Positions 43,645-52,522 of a stretch of DNA of 64,000 nucleotides are shown here, in pieces. Within the stretch, counting starts at the first letter, position 1, and the number at the start of each line of letters is the position of its first letter. This DNA comes from an uncultured Bacteroidales bacterium (GTDB lineage Bacteria; Bacteroidota; Bacteroidia; Bacteroidales; UBA932): NCBI GenBank assembly GCA_905235085.1, contig CAJOKD010000006.1, positions 1-64,000 of the forward strand. Direction: 5' to 3'. The position numbers were made by a program, and so were the translations under genes. The notes beneath the pieces were generated by a model. It worked only from the letters and a program-made list of their open reading frames with translations. It did no database searches and had not been told where the DNA came from.

Positions 43645-45378
43645 ATGGCAAAGGAGCGCAAATGGATAGTCAAGGAGCAGGCCGATCCTGAGAAGGTGGG
43701 AAGACTTTCCGCCGAACTTGGAATCGACCGGGTCCTCGTCGAGCTGCTCGTAAAGAGAGGTGTCGAAACCTTCGAGCAAGCCCGTTCCTTCTTCCGCCCC
43801 AGTCTCCAGGACCTCCACGACCCATTCCTTATGAAGGATATGGATGTCGCGGTCGAAAGGGTCAGGAAGGCCATAACATCCGAAGAGAAGATCCTGGTAT
43901 ACGGGGACTATGATGTGGACGGAACCACAGCCGTAGCCCTCGTTTATTCTTTCCTGAAGAGATATTCCTCGAAGGTTGATTTCTATATCCCGGACCGTTA
44001 CGACGAAGGCTACGGACTGTCATACAAAGGCATCGACTGGGCCAGCGACGGAGGATTCGGACTCATCATCACCCTGGACTGCGGCATCAAGGCTAACGAG
44101 AAAGTCGAATATGCCAAGACCAAGGGCATCGATGTCATAATATGCGACCACCATCTTCCAGAAGATACCCTTCCGCCGGCAGTGGCCGTTCTGGACCCGA
44201 AACGCGAGGACGATTCCTATCCTTTCGACGACCTCAGCGGCTGCGGAGTAGGCTTCAAGCTCGTCCAGGCATATTCCCAGAAATTCGGGATCCCTTTCGA
44301 GACCCTGACTCCCCTGCTGGACTTGCTCGTGGTAAGCATTTCCGCAGACCTCGTCACTATGGTGGGAGAGAACAGGGTGCTCGCCCACTTCGGCCTCAAG
44401 CAGCTGAATGAGAATCCGAGGAAGGGACTCCTGGCTATGGCTACCTTGTCCAAGCTGGAGCCCGGGCATCTTACCATCGACGACATAGTCTTCAAGATCG
44501 GCCCGCGCATCAACGCTGCCGGAAGGATGGAGACCGGACGTCTCGCCGTAGAACTCCTGACCGCTTCCGACGACCATTTCGCCAATGTCATCGGAGAGCA
44601 GATCAACGACAACAACAACGAGCGCAAGAGCATAGACCGGGAAATAACCCAGGAAGCCCTGGAAATGGTCCAGAAAGGCACCGCCCTTTCGACAAAGGCC
44701 GCCACGATAGTTTATAACCCGACCTGGAACAAGGGCGTCGTGGGAATCGTGGCGTCCCGCCTCGTGGAAGCGTTCTACAAGCCTACCATAGTCCTCACCA
44801 AGTCCAACGGATTCATCACCGGCTCGGCCAGGAGCGTATCCGGCTTCGACCTTTACGAAGCGATCGAGAGCTGCGCCGACCTACTGGAGAATTTCGGCGG
44901 TCACGTATATGCCGCCGGACTTACCCTCAAGGAATCCAACCTCAAGGAGTTCGTCAAGCGCATCGACAAGTTCATCGGGGAGAAGATCACCGAAGAGATG
45001 CTGACCCCGGTGACCGAGATCGACGCCAAGCTCGAATTCAGCCAGATCACTCCGAAGTTCTTCCGTCTCCTGAAGCAGTTCCAGCCTTTCGGACCGGGAA
45101 ACAACAATCCTATATTCCTGACAGAGAATGTCTCCGACGGAGGCAACGGCCGTAAAGTCGGCGCCGGAGGTGTGCATATGAAACTCGACCTGATAGACGA
45201 GAAGCAGCCTTTCCACCAGATTCCTGCGATCGCCTTCAATATGGCCGATTATTTCGAATACATCAAGGCCGGCAATCCTTTCGACATCTGCTACTCGATA
45301 GTCGAAAACTACTACCGCGGGAATTCCACCCTCCAGCTCAGGATCAAGGACATCAAGGAGCGCGAGGAGTTCATTTAA
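43645..45378 (+). CDS. recJ: Single-stranded-DNA exonuclease RecJ
   Basis: RecJ degrades single-stranded DNA 5' to 3' in recombination and repair. The 577-residue protein has the DHH phosphoesterase motifs YGDYDVDGTTA (about 87-97), LDCGI, CDHHLPE, the DHHA1 domain with GFITGSARSVSGFDL, and the C-terminal OB fold. The ATG at 43645 begins the conserved MAKERKWIVKEQAD. It is the first gene of a plus-strand run with aroE 15 bp downstream. Confidence 0.96.
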   Translation: MAKERKWIVKEQADPEKVGRLSAELGIDRVLVELLVKRGVETFEQARSFFRPSLQDLHDPFLMKDMDVAVERVRKAITSEEKILVYGDYDVDGTTAVALVYSFLKRYSSKVDFYIPDRYDEGYGLSYKGIDWASDGGFGLIITLDCGIKANEKVEYAKTKGIDVIICDHHLPEDTLPPAVAVLDPKREDDSYPFDDLSGCGVGFKLVQAYSQKFGIPFETLTPLLDLLVVSISADLVTMVGENRVLAHFGLKQLNENPRKGLLAMATLSKLEPGHLTIDDIVFKIGPRINAAGRMETGRLAVELLTASDDHFANVIGEQINDNNNERKSIDREITQEALEMVQKGTALSTKAATIVYNPTWNKGVVGIVASRLVEAFYKPTIVLTKSNGFITGSARSVSGFDLYEAIESCADLLENFGGHVYAAGLTLKESNLKEFVKRIDKFIGEKITEEMLTPVTEIDAKLEFSQITPKFFRLLKQFQPFGPGNNNPIFLTENVSDGGNGRKVGAGGVHMKLDLIDEKQPFHQIPAIAFNMADYFEYIKAGNPFDICYSIVENYYRGNSTLQLRIKDIKEREEFI

Positions 45379-45393
45379 GCCCCAGATACCATA

Positions 45394-46347
45394 ATGCGCA
45401 AATTCGGCTTGATAGGAGACCCCATCTCCAAATCCGGGAGTCCCTCCCTTTTCCGTGCCGCCTACCGCAACGAAGAGCAGGAAGACGGCAGCCCTTATTC
45501 ATACGACCTTATCGAAGGAAGCGACTTCGAAGCCTCCTGGGAGACTTTCATCAAGGAATACTCGGCAATCAACGTGACAGCCCCGTTCAAGGAGAAGGCA
45601 TATGCCAGGGTGGAAGAGTTGTCCGAACTCGGGAAAGGGCTGGTCAGCGGACCAGCCGCCAGGATTGGAGCCTCCAACCTGCTCGTAAAGACCACCGAGG
45701 GCATCGCCGCGCACAATTCCGACTTCACGGGCATAGTCATCGCAGTCGCGGAAGCCTATTATCCGGGCATAGTCGAAGAATTCATCAAGGAATATGGCAG
45801 CGATTTCTACGTCAGGATCCACCAGTTCTTCCTTATGAGCCTCGGCAGGAGGTTCACCTCCCAGCCACAGGCACTCATCGTCGGATGCGGAGGAGCGGGA
45901 CGTGCTGCAGCCGTCGCAGCGGCCGAGCTTGGTTTTGCCACCGTGCTTATGAACCGCACGGAGGAAAAGGCCCGCGACATTGCTGAAGCTATGCCGGAAT
46001 ATGATTTCCTCGTGGATCCCATTGCCGATTTCAAGGAAGCCGTCAGGGAATGCGACCTCGTGATCTACACAATTCCAACAGCCCTGCCACAGATAAAGGA
46101 GCTCACAGCCGACGATTTCCTGCAGGAAGGCTGCTCGTGCGACAGCAAGGTCATCCTGGAAGCCAACTATAAGGATCCATCGTTCGACGAAGAAGCCAGA
46201 CTGAAGCTGGCCGCAGCCGAAGGAATATATATACCTGGCTCCAGATGGCTTCTGTATCAGGCACTTACGGGATATCCTCTGATGACCGGCCTCAAGCCCG
46301 ACCTGGAAGCTATGAAGGGTTGTCTGCTTGGAACGGTTTTTGGTTAG
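45394..46347 (+). CDS. aroE: Shikimate dehydrogenase
   Basis: AroE reduces 3-dehydroshikimate to shikimate with NADPH. The 317-residue protein keeps GDPISKSGSPSLF (substrate site), the catalytic Lys in NVTAPFKEKAY, the substrate Asp in AHNSDFTG and the NADP-binding GCGGAGRAAAVAA. It is longer than usual (about 270): a segment of roughly 35 residues (YYPGIVEEFIKEYGSDFYVR and onwards) lies between the Asp motif and the nucleotide loop. Its effect is unknown. Confidence 0.92.
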   Translation: MRKFGLIGDPISKSGSPSLFRAAYRNEEQEDGSPYSYDLIEGSDFEASWETFIKEYSAINVTAPFKEKAYARVEELSELGKGLVSGPAARIGASNLLVKTTEGIAAHNSDFTGIVIAVAEAYYPGIVEEFIKEYGSDFYVRIHQFFLMSLGRRFTSQPQALIVGCGGAGRAAAVAAAELGFATVLMNRTEEKARDIAEAMPEYDFLVDPIADFKEAVRECDLVIYTIPTALPQIKELTADDFLQEGCSCDSKVILEANYKDPSFDEEARLKLAAAEGIYIPGSRWLLYQALTGYPLMTGLKPDLEAMKGCLLGTVFG

Positions 46348-46352
46348 TTCAG

Positions 46353-46372
46353 GTCAGATACTTAAATCTGAC
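46353..46372 (+). repeat. 7-bp inverted repeat before the barrel gene
   Basis: GTCAGAT at 46353-46359 is the complement of ATCTGAC at 46366-46372, with a 6-nt loop, just after the aroE stop and 5 nt before the next ATG. It could be a short terminator, an operator or a leader hairpin. Confidence 0.35.
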
Positions 46373-46377
46373 TGGAT

Positions 46378-47106
46378 ATGAAAAAGTTATTCGCAGTTTT
46401 GACTACCCTCGCGGTCCTGGCTCTGACCGCCGGGGCACAGCCATATTACGGAGGAGGAGGCCCTTTCGGAGGGCCTGGACGCTACAACAGTTTCGGAGGC
46501 CCGGGAGGAAGACTCGGTTATCCGGGAAGATATGACAGAGGTGGCTACGGACCTGGTCGTTTCTACAACGATTGGTACGGCGGCATCAAGTTCGGTGTCG
46601 TAGGGTCGCACGTCTCTTCCGAATCCGCAGAACTGGATGGGAAAGGAGTACAGACAGGTATAAGCGCCGGTCTTGCACTGGGATTCAATATGACCCCGGA
46701 CATAGCCTTCGAATCCGGCCTCTACTACGTTGAGAAAGGCGGCAGCAGCCGCAACTCCGGAGGCAGATTCACTTACGGACTAGATTACCTGGAGATTCCG
46801 CTCGTCCTGAAATACTATGTATTCTCCCCAGGCAGAAGGGCGGTCTTCCAGCCGTACGTCGGAGCCTACCTCGGACTGGGTATCGGAGGCGAGATAAAGG
46901 ACTACGGCAACAGGGAGGCATTCAGTTCCTTCGACAACGGATATTTCCGCCGTGGAGACAGCGGACTCGCCTTCGGATGCGGAGTCTCATATTCCTTCCT
47001 CTACGCAAGCGTGGGGTATGAACTCGGACTCGCGAACATCGGGCAGGATCTCTTCAACGAGACCAGGAACAGGGCCCTTGTATTCAGCGTCGGTTTTGCT
47101 TTCTAG
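46378..47106 (+). CDS. Outer-membrane beta-barrel (porin-family) protein
   Basis: The 242-residue protein has a signal peptide (MKKLFAVLTTLAVLALTAGA), a Gly/Tyr/Pro/Arg-rich stretch (about 22-58) and alternating strands ending in aromatic residue Phe (ALVFSVGFAF), typical of small outer-membrane beta-barrels. FGVVGSHVSSES, GISAGLALGFNMTPDIAFESGLYY and LEIPLVLKYYVF match the OMP_b-brl family. The Gly-rich segment is an unusual addition. Its ligand or partner is unknown. Confidence 0.8.
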   Translation: MKKLFAVLTTLAVLALTAGAQPYYGGGGPFGGPGRYNSFGGPGGRLGYPGRYDRGGYGPGRFYNDWYGGIKFGVVGSHVSSESAELDGKGVQTGISAGLALGFNMTPDIAFESGLYYVEKGGSSRNSGGRFTYGLDYLEIPLVLKYYVFSPGRRAVFQPYVGAYLGLGIGGEIKDYGNREAFSSFDNGYFRRGDSGLAFGCGVSYSFLYASVGYELGLANIGQDLFNETRNRALVFSVGFAF

Positions 47107-47122
47107 ATTCAGAAATAATGTT

Positions 47123-47150
47123 TATCTTTATACGTTAAACAAAACGTATA
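47123..47150 (+). promoter_or_regulatory. ssb promoter with overlapping 8-bp inverted repeat
   Basis: TATCTTTA at 47123-47130 is a near match to TAnnTTTG. TATACGTT at 47129-47136 and AACGTATA at 47143-47150 form a perfect inverted repeat with a 6-nt spacer, covering the expected transcript start and leader. It could be an operator or a leader hairpin. Confidence 0.45.
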
Positions 47151-47157
47151 GGAAAGT

Positions 47158-47670
47158 ATGTCACTGAACAAAGTAATGCTGATCGGTAACGTTGGAAAAG
47201 ACCCCGAAGTACGTTACCTTGATGGAAACAACCCGAATTCAGGGAATACGAAGGTAGCACAGTTCACCCTCGCAACCACTGAACGTTATCGTGACCGGAA
47301 CGGAGAACTCCGTGAGAACACTGAATGGCACAACATAGTCGCCTGGAGGAACTCTGCAGATGTGGCAGAGAAATTCATCCGCAAGGGGACCCAGGTCTTC
47401 ATCGAAGGCAAGTTGCGCACCAGGTCCTGGACGGACCAGACCGGCAACAAGAGATTCACTACCGAAATCACCGTAGACAACCTGCAGCTTCTGGGAAAGA
47501 AGACAGACAACCCTGGCGCACAGCCCGTCCAGGGAGGCTACCAGCAGGCTCCGCAGCCAAGCTACCAGCAGCCGGCCCCGGTGCAGCCCGCTCCTGTACA
47601 ACCAGCTCCTCAGCAGGAGCCTATGGATATATCCCTCGGTGAAAATCCAACCGACGACCTCCCATTCTAA
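47158..47670 (+). CDS. ssb: Single-stranded DNA-binding protein
   Basis: SSB coats single-stranded DNA during replication, recombination and repair. The 170-residue protein has the N-terminal OB fold (MSLNKVMLIGNVGKDPEVRY, WHNIVAWRNSADVAEKFIRKG), a Gln/Pro/Ala-rich linker (about 115-155) and the acidic tip DDLPF that recruits partner proteins. It precedes purA by 5 bp. Confidence 0.96.
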   Translation: MSLNKVMLIGNVGKDPEVRYLDGNNPNSGNTKVAQFTLATTERYRDRNGELRENTEWHNIVAWRNSADVAEKFIRKGTQVFIEGKLRTRSWTDQTGNKRFTTEITVDNLQLLGKKTDNPGAQPVQGGYQQAPQPSYQQPAPVQPAPVQPAPQQEPMDISLGENPTDDLPF

Positions 47671-47675
47671 AGAAT

Positions 47676-48950
47676 ATGAGTAAAAAGCTTGACGTAGTCC
47701 TGGGTCTCCAATGGGGAGACGAAGGAAAAGGCAAGATCGTGGATGTCCTCGCCAGCCGCTATCCTGCGGTGGCCAGATTCCAGGGAGGGCCAAATGCCGG
47801 CCATTCCCTCCATTTCGACGGTAAAAGTTTCGTTGTCAGGAGTATCCCTTCAGGAATATTCCGGGAAGGTTCCACCAATGTGATCGGCAACGGTGTGGTC
47901 CTGGATCCCGTTACTTTCAAGGAAGAATGCGAGAATATCCTCAAGACAGGTATAGATCCCAAGGGGAAACTCGTGATTTCCAGGAAAGCGCACCTTATCC
48001 TGCCGACCCACAGGCTCCTGGATGCGGCCTATGAAGCTGCTGCAGGCAAAGGCAAGATCGGTTCCACCCTCAAGGGAATCGGTCCTACGTACACGGACAA
48101 GATAAGCCGCCACGGACTCAGGGTAGGAGATATCCTTTCCCCTGATTTCCGCAGCCTGTTCGCCGCATTGAAATCCCGTCATTTACAGCTGCTGAACGAC
48201 CTTCATTTCGACTTCGATCCGGACAAGGGTGAGGCCGAATGGATGGAAGCCATAGAGTATCTCAAGCAATTCAAACTGGTCGACTGCGAATTCTTCGTCA
48301 ACGGATGGCTGTCCGAAGGCAAGGGAATGCTCGCAGAAGGTGCCCAGGGTTCGATGCTGGACGTGGATTACGGATCCTACCCGTTCGTCACATCCTCTTC
48401 CACGACAATCGGAGGAGTATGCACAGGTCTCGGAGTCCCTCCTTCAAGGGTGGGAAAGGTGTTCGGAATATTCAAAGCCTACTGCACCCGTGTCGGGTCA
48501 GGTCCGTTCCCTACGGAACTCAATGACGAGACAGGTGAAACGCTGCGCCGCGTAGGCCACGAGTTCGGTGCGGTTACCGGAAGGCCGAGACGCTGCGGAT
48601 GGCTGGACCTCGTGGCCCTGAAGTATGCAGTGATGGTCGACGGAGTGACGGACTTGATTATGATGAAGTCCGACTGCCTTGACGACTTCGACACCATCAA
48701 GGTCTGCACTTCCTACAAGGTCGGACCGGAAGGCAAGGAAACAAATGAACTTCCATACGACATCACTGCGGGCATAGAACCGGTCTATACGGAATTCAAG
48801 GGCTGGAAGAAAGACCTTACGGGCGTCCGCACTGAAAGCGGACTCCCGCAGGAATTCAAGGACTATGTGAAGTTTATGGAAGACTATCTCGGGGTTCCGA
48901 TCTCCATCATCTCCCTCGGTCCTGACCGGGAAGCCACGATAGAGAGGTAG
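47676..48950 (+). CDS. purA: Adenylosuccinate synthase
   Basis: PurA joins IMP and aspartate with GTP on the way to AMP. The 424-residue protein shows the GTP-binding LGLQWGDEGKGKIVD at about 9-23, GGPNAGHSLHF, the IMP loop GIGPTYTDKISRHGLRVGD and GRPRRCGWLDLVALKYA. The length is normal. It is probably cotranscribed with ssb. Confidence 0.97.
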   Translation: MSKKLDVVLGLQWGDEGKGKIVDVLASRYPAVARFQGGPNAGHSLHFDGKSFVVRSIPSGIFREGSTNVIGNGVVLDPVTFKEECENILKTGIDPKGKLVISRKAHLILPTHRLLDAAYEAAAGKGKIGSTLKGIGPTYTDKISRHGLRVGDILSPDFRSLFAALKSRHLQLLNDLHFDFDPDKGEAEWMEAIEYLKQFKLVDCEFFVNGWLSEGKGMLAEGAQGSMLDVDYGSYPFVTSSSTTIGGVCTGLGVPPSRVGKVFGIFKAYCTRVGSGPFPTELNDETGETLRRVGHEFGAVTGRPRRCGWLDLVALKYAVMVDGVTDLIMMKSDCLDDFDTIKVCTSYKVGPEGKETNELPYDITAGIEPVYTEFKGWKKDLTGVRTESGLPQEFKDYVKFMEDYLGVPISIISLGPDREATIER

Positions 48951-48961
48951 CCTGCCCGGCG

Positions 48962-49762
48962 CTACAAGGCGATTCCGACCGTCCAGGTCTGGAACTCAGG
49001 CCAGTAGTTCTTGTCCATCACGCTCATCGGAGAATACTTCGCGTATATGCTGAAGTACTTCAGGTGCAGTTGAACCATAGCGTCCACGGTAACTGTGTTG
49101 CAGTGGACGTTCTTGTATTTGTCCTTCATCTTTTCCCCGTTCATCATATATTTGTTCACAATGGAACTGCCGGCGTTGAGAGAGACTACCGGACCTACTG
49201 TAAACCCGAATCCGTGGTAAACGTCGCAGGAATACAGCAACGGGATATTGATACTGAAAACCCTGAGCTTGGAGACCTTCGGAGTGGCTCCGTCGCGATA
49301 CTTGCCCATATCGATCGAGCCGTCTGTATCATCCTTCATCATCAGGCTGCTGCCGGTAAGGGCGTAGTTCCTCCAGGTGAATCCCGGACCCCAGGAAAAA
49401 GTACTCCTGCCCATGGTCTTGGAATCCAGCAGATAGAAAGCGAATTCCATCGAATTCTGCGGGCTGAAGTCAAACGGCGCCTTCGAGTCGGTGATGTTGG
49501 AACCTACGTAGAAAGAGCCCACGAGATCGTGGTTATACATCTTTATCTTCCTGTAGAACGGGATATCGAAGTCGAGATGGACCCTGCCGTCGTCGAATGT
49601 GCCAAGGGTATCCACCCTTGCAAGGACTTCGACTTCCGTCCGGGTTGTGTCATTCGCTCCTGTCGTCTTCACGACCAGGAGGGTATCAAGGTTCTGTGCG
49701 CTGGCGGACAGCGTTCCGAATACGATTGCAAATAATGCGGTAAATATCTGTTTCATAATCAT
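48962..49762 (-). CDS. Exported beta-barrel-like protein of a sigma cassette
   Basis: A 266-residue protein with a signal peptide (MKQIFTALFAIVFGTLSASA) and regularly spaced amphipathic strands, such as MEFAFYLLDSKTMG, RVFSINIPLLYSCDVYHGFGFTVGPV and HLKYFSIYAKYSPM, ending in a hydrophobic strand (WTVGIAL). This fits a small outer-membrane beta-barrel. It is the last gene after the sigma factor, its putative anti-sigma protein and a secreted protein. An ATG two codons downstream at 49756 is an alternative start. Confidence 0.7.
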   Translation of the reverse strand: MIMKQIFTALFAIVFGTLSASAQNLDTLLVVKTTGANDTTRTEVEVLARVDTLGTFDDGRVHLDFDIPFYRKIKMYNHDLVGSFYVGSNITDSKAPFDFSPQNSMEFAFYLLDSKTMGRSTFSWGPGFTWRNYALTGSSLMMKDDTDGSIDMGKYRDGATPKVSKLRVFSINIPLLYSCDVYHGFGFTVGPVVSLNAGSSIVNKYMMNGEKMKDKYKNVHCNTVTVDAMVQLHLKYFSIYAKYSPMSVMDKNYWPEFQTWTVGIAL

Positions 49763-49765
49763 TTG

Positions 49766-50206
49766 TTATCTTTTCTTGAAAAACGAATGAAGGTCCTTGA
49801 CGGAAGCGCGGCCTTCCATATAGACCACTGTCACGTAATCCTTTCCGCCCGAGCTCCGGACCTGATATCCCAAGTACCTCTTCTTGGATTTGTCCCCGTC
49901 GAACTGAAGCAGGGCATAAACCAGACGGCCGTCTTCTTCCTGGATATCTTTCGATGTGGCTATGTCGGCATCCTTCATTATCCAGGATGAGACCTGCTGC
50001 AATATAACCTTGTCCGCAGGGAAGCGCACGCTTCTGAAATACGAGAGATTGTAATCCCTCAGGGGAGCTCCCTTGACCAGTGACTCCTCGTATCCTGATA
50101 TCGGCACTGCCTTGCTGAACAGGCTGTCTGTCTGAAGGCCTTTCTGAGCCCTTGCAGGGGCTATGACCAGCAGTACCAGCGATACTACAAGCAAATACTT
50201 TTTCAT
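49766..50206 (-). CDS. Exported protein of unknown function in a sigma cassette
   Basis: A 146-residue protein with a signal peptide (MKKYLLVVSLVLLVIAPARA) and a compact mixed alpha/beta body (RLVYALLQFDGDKSKKRYLGY, then KDYVTVVYMEG). I recognise no family. It lies 3 bp after the putative anti-sigma gene and 3 bp before the beta-barrel gene, so it belongs to the same envelope-signal operon. Confidence 0.75.
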   Translation of the reverse strand: MKKYLLVVSLVLLVIAPARAQKGLQTDSLFSKAVPISGYEESLVKGAPLRDYNLSYFRSVRFPADKVILQQVSSWIMKDADIATSKDIQEEDGRLVYALLQFDGDKSKKRYLGYQVRSSGGKDYVTVVYMEGRASVKDLHSFFKKR

Positions 50207-50209
50207 AAT

Positions 50210-50620
50210 CTATCGTCCAAATAAATCGTTGAGTTGTCCTTCCACGTCTGTCCCTTGGCTCATCAGGTCTGCAAGGATGTCATCGACGTCGTTCATTATG
50301 ACCTCCTTGTCGGTAATCCTGCTGTCTCCGGACATCTTGACACAGAAATTGTTGCTGTTATATATGTTCACTCCGAGGGTGACGAGCAGCGCCAGGCTGG
50401 CTGCGACGGCAACGATCCGGCGGACCTTTTCAGGCTTGCGGACCGATGTGGGTTCATATACCCTGCAACCGGTGGAAAAGAAGCCCATAACCGCTCGCGC
50501 TTCATCGTATTCCGGGTCCTGCGCTTCTTCCGAGGCAAGGAACAACTTAAGTTCCAGTTCCTCATCTTCCGAGAGCATCCCCTCGAAGTACCTTTCGATG
50601 TATTCCTTATAATCCTTCAT
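50210..50620 (-). CDS. One-pass membrane protein, putative anti-sigma factor
   Basis: The 136-residue protein has a cytoplasmic N-terminal region rich in Glu (YIERYFEGMLSEDEELELKLFL) like Bacteroidetes anti-sigma domains, a helix at about 70-88 (IVAVAASLALLVTLGVNIY), and a short extracytoplasmic tail. It overlaps the upstream sigma gene by 14 bp, suggesting translational coupling. No zinc-finger motif is present, so the anti-sigma role rests on context and layout. Confidence 0.72.
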   Translation of the reverse strand: MKDYKEYIERYFEGMLSEDEELELKLFLASEEAQDPEYDEARAVMGFFSTGCRVYEPTSVRKPEKVRRIVAVAASLALLVTLGVNIYNSNNFCVKMSGDSRITDKEVIMNDVDDILADLMSQGTDVEGQLNDLFGR

Positions 50621-51089
50621 TTTCCTTCCTGAATTTTTCTCTCAATGCTTTCCTGGCTCGGGAAACCTGCATCCGGACCGCCGCAGGCTGCATTCCGAGC
50701 TTCCTTGCAATCTGGTCGAATGACGTTCCTTCATATTCGTGCATCCTTACAATCTTTTTCTGGAGAGGGGTAAGTTCCTCATCCAAGGAAGCTTCCACCC
50801 TGCGGAACAGAGCCTCTTTCTCCAAGGGACTTTCCGGATCGGCGGGTAACTGCCGCCCTTCAAGGCTTACTGTCATCTTCTGCCTTCCCTTGCGATACTC
50901 GTCTATCTCGATGTTCTTCACCGTCCTGGTGAGCAAACCGATCGCCGACCTGAGGTTCTCAGGTGCATATTTCCTGCCCCACAGACGGCAGAAAGCCTCC
51001 TGGAGTGCATCCTCCGCTCTCAGCCTCCCTTTCAGGGATATGAACGCTTCTGTCAGGAAATCTTCTGCCATCTTCAAGTTTGCTTTCAC
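50607..51089 (-). CDS. ECF-type RNA polymerase sigma factor
   Basis: A 160-residue sigma factor with region 2 (ALQEAFCRLWGRKY at about 28-41, then AIGLLTRTVKNIEIDEYRKG) and region 4 (LTPLQKKIVRMHEYEGTSFDQIARKLGMQPAAVRMQVSRARKAL, about 105-150). The N-terminal part of region 2 is shorter than usual. The start is either GTG at 51089 or ATG at 51071. It opens a four-gene cassette with a putative anti-sigma protein, a secreted protein and a barrel protein, distinct in make-up from the cassette at 9.2-10.7 kb. Confidence 0.88.
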   Translation of the reverse strand: MKANLKMAEDFLTEAFISLKGRLRAEDALQEAFCRLWGRKYAPENLRSAIGLLTRTVKNIEIDEYRKGRQKMTVSLEGRQLPADPESPLEKEALFRRVEASLDEELTPLQKKIVRMHEYEGTSFDQIARKLGMQPAAVRMQVSRARKALREKFRKENEGL

Positions 51090-51132
51090 CTTTACAAACG
51101 GAACAACTGGATAAATGTAACATCTTTTTTCC

Positions 51133-51140
51133 TATATTTG
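51133..51140 (+). promoter_or_regulatory. TATATTTG -7 box for the C4-dicarboxylate transporter
   Basis: An exact TAnnTTTG element 22 bases before the ATG at 51162. The facing sigma gene has only a weak TACATTTA on the minus strand at 51112-51119. Confidence 0.5.
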
Positions 51141-51161
51141 TGTAACTGGGAATATTTAAAT

Positions 51162-52514
51162 ATGGCTTTGATGATCATCCAGCTGCTGGTTGTATTGGCA
51201 GCACTCTACGTAGGTTCAAGGTATGGAAGTCTCGCGCTCGGTGCAATTTCCGGCATCGGTCTGGCTATCCTGGTGTTCGGATTCGGAATGAAGCCGGGTG
51301 AACCGCCTACTGATGTAATCTATATCATAATCGCGGCGGTAACCTGCGCCGGAGTCCTCCAGGCATCCGGTGGTATGGACTGGCTCATCCAGCTGGCCGA
51401 GAAGCTGCTCCGCCGGCATCCCGATCGGATTACTTTCCTCGCTCCTCTCTGCACCTTCTTCCTGACGGTCCTGATCGGTACCGGACACGTGGTCTACACG
51501 CTTATGCCGATCATCGTGGACATCGCCATCAAGAAAGACATCCGTCCGGAAAGGCCCTGCGCAGTGGCCTCGATAGCCTCGCAGGTGGGAATAACCTGCT
51601 CCCCGATCGCTGCCGCAGTGGTCGCTTTCGTGACGATTTCCAACGCCAACGGCTACGGGGTAACCATCCCTCAGGTGCTGATGGTCACCTTGCCTGCCTG
51701 CATAATCGGTATCGTGATGGCTGCCAATGCTTCATACAAGAGAGGCAAGGACCTGAAGGACGATCCTGAATACCAGAAGAGGATAGAGGATCCGAAGGTA
51801 CACAAATACATCTACGGCAAGGAAACCACCTCTCTCGAAAAGGTCATCGACAAAAAGGCAAAGCTCGCAGTGTATATCTTCCTGGCGGCAATCGTCTGCA
51901 TCGTCGGCCTCGCATTCTGCCAGATGCTTATGAGCAAGGAGGCCCTGAGCCGCCTGCCGAAGATGAACATAGCCATCCAGATCATTATGCTCTCGGCTAC
52001 TGCATTTATGATAATGTTCTGCAAGGTGGACCTGAAGAATGCTGTCTCCGGATCTGTATGGAAGTCCGGAATGGTAGCTGTAGTGGCGATCTACGGTATC
52101 GCCTGGCTGGCCAACACGTATTTCAACAACTACCTCGATCAGATGAAGATGATGCTCTCGGATGTGGTATCCCAATATCCTTGGTCGATAGCTTTTGTCT
52201 TCTTCCTGGTCTCAGTCCTGATCAACTCCCAGGGAGCCGTGGTCGTGGCTATGTTGCCGCTCGCATATTCACTGGGCATTCCGGGGCCTGTGCTTCTGGG
52301 CGTAATGCCAAGCGTCTATGGATATTTCTTCATCCCGAACTATCCTTCCGACATCGCAACGGTCAACTTCGACAGGACCGGTACTACCGTGATAGGAAAA
52401 TACCTCCTGAACCACAGTTTTATGATGCCGGGCCTGATCAGCGTAGGCATCTCCACGATAGTCGGCTACCTGATCACCTGCGTATTGTTCCCTGGGTATT
52501 TCGCTTCCCTGTAG
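51162..52514 (+). CDS. Anaerobic C4-dicarboxylate transporter (DcuA/DcuB family)
   Basis: A 450-residue polytopic membrane protein. It matches the DcuA/DcuB family that exchanges fumarate, malate, aspartate and succinate under anaerobic conditions. Family sequence includes GVLQASGGMDWLIQLAEKLLRRHP near 60-85, GTGHVVYTLMPIIVDIA near 110-126 and ASQVGITCSPIAAAVV near 141-156. DcuA versus DcuB is not resolved. With malate dehydrogenase at 15.6 kb it suits succinate export by a fermenter. The ATG at 51162 lies after the promoter box. Confidence 0.92.
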   Translation: MALMIIQLLVVLAALYVGSRYGSLALGAISGIGLAILVFGFGMKPGEPPTDVIYIIIAAVTCAGVLQASGGMDWLIQLAEKLLRRHPDRITFLAPLCTFFLTVLIGTGHVVYTLMPIIVDIAIKKDIRPERPCAVASIASQVGITCSPIAAAVVAFVTISNANGYGVTIPQVLMVTLPACIIGIVMAANASYKRGKDLKDDPEYQKRIEDPKVHKYIYGKETTSLEKVIDKKAKLAVYIFLAAIVCIVGLAFCQMLMSKEALSRLPKMNIAIQIIMLSATAFMIMFCKVDLKNAVSGSVWKSGMVAVVAIYGIAWLANTYFNNYLDQMKMMLSDVVSQYPWSIAFVFFLVSVLINSQGAVVVAMLPLAYSLGIPGPVLLGVMPSVYGYFFIPNYPSDIATVNFDRTGTTVIGKYLLNHSFMMPGLISVGISTIVGYLITCVLFPGYFASL

Positions 52515-52522
52515 GGAGTTTC

